Positions 63,982-64,000 of a stretch of 64,000 nucleotides of DNA are shown piece after piece. The DNA is from Psychrobacillus psychrodurans (GTDB lineage Bacteria; Bacillota; Bacilli; Bacillales_A; Planococcaceae): assembly GCA_900114885.1 (NCBI GenBank), contig FOUN01000002.1, positions 481,586-545,585 of the forward strand. The letters are read 5' to 3'. The position numbers were made by a program, and so were the translations under genes. Position 1 is the first letter of the stretch; every line of letters starts with the position of its first letter. Below the pieces are notes generated by a model. That model saw only the letters and a list, made by a program, of their open reading frames with translations, did not search any database and was not told the DNA's origin.

Positions 63982-64000
63982 ATGAGTCAAAAACGTTATA
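63982..64000 (+). CDS. Possible start of the next array gene (partial)
   Basis: ATG-AGT-CAA-AAA-CGT-TAT runs off the right edge, after a spacer-like GAACTAACGAAAGGTCGTGT. Only six codons are visible and the ribosome site is weak, so this is tentative. Confidence 0.3.

Noticed and set aside
56683..64000. Chromosomal integron
   Set aside because: Repeated spacers and single-gene units resemble integron cassettes, but no integrase, no attC-type paired core sites and no GTT core were seen in the window.
1..64000. CRISPR arrays, tRNA and rRNA genes, complete insertion sequences, prophage
   Set aside because: No regularly spaced short repeats, tRNA cloverleaf sequences, rRNA blocks, full transposase frames or phage structural genes were found by reading.

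Overview
The window is low-GC DNA from a spore-forming Bacillales bacterium, most like the Planococcaceae/Bacillaceae (Psychrobacillus- or Lysinibacillus-like; this is inference). The grounds are AT-rich coding with strong GGAGG-type ribosome sites, T-box and riboswitch control, a Spo0E-like phosphatase, LtaS, YhgE/Pip, YitT, YolD and PbuE families, and sigma-A, LexA, Fur and CcpA sites of Bacillus type. No rRNA, tRNA, CRISPR array or intact insertion sequence was found.

Region 1 (1-8 kb): end of an ABC exporter, SelO, a 3-hydroxyacyl-CoA dehydrogenase, YitT, then a riboflavin operon (ribE-ribB-ribH) behind three head-to-tail FMN riboswitches in a 365-bp tandem duplication. The operon lacks ribD and the GTP cyclohydrolase II (ribA) half. 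Region 2 (8-24 kb): DUF3889 protein, an SDR without the usual catalytic residues, HpaB-type oxygenase, a T-box-controlled type 2 (eukaryote-like) isoleucyl-tRNA synthetase, a sigma factor-PadR-SEDS operon, YeiH, a TrkA-C membrane protein, a luciferase-like oxidoreductase and a PBP4-type carboxypeptidase. GC-rich dispersed repeats lie between genes. Region 3 (23.6-31 kb): a CcpA-type cre site, a GH15-like hydrolase and glgB-C-D-A, with no glgP. Region 4 (31-41.9 kb): LTA synthase, YhgE/Pip, M48 protease, small orphan genes, an SOS-controlled YolD pair and glutaminase.

Region 5 (41.9-56.3 kb): a two-copy structured element of unknown identity (copy 1), a Fur-controlled iron-siderophore binding lipoprotein next to a Btr-like AraC regulator carrying a related sensor domain, an Rrf2/methyltransferase cluster with an internally deleted flavoprotein, PbuE behind a purine riboswitch whose specificity base is C (guanine type), a serine hydrolase, TetR-DUF418, an aromatic-acid exporter family protein and a YcaQ/AlkX-type glycosylase.

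Region 6 (56.6-64 kb, continuing past the edge) is an accessory array of small, mostly orphan genes on one strand. Several belong to families seen as immunity genes of polymorphic toxins (SUKH, Imm30, DUF3885) or travel with them (DUF5412, CPBP protease). Many are separated by near-identical terminator hairpins and a following conserved leader, and the second copy of the structured element sits inside one such spacer. This cassette-like layout, the structured element and the triple FMN riboswitch are the most interesting parts of the window.
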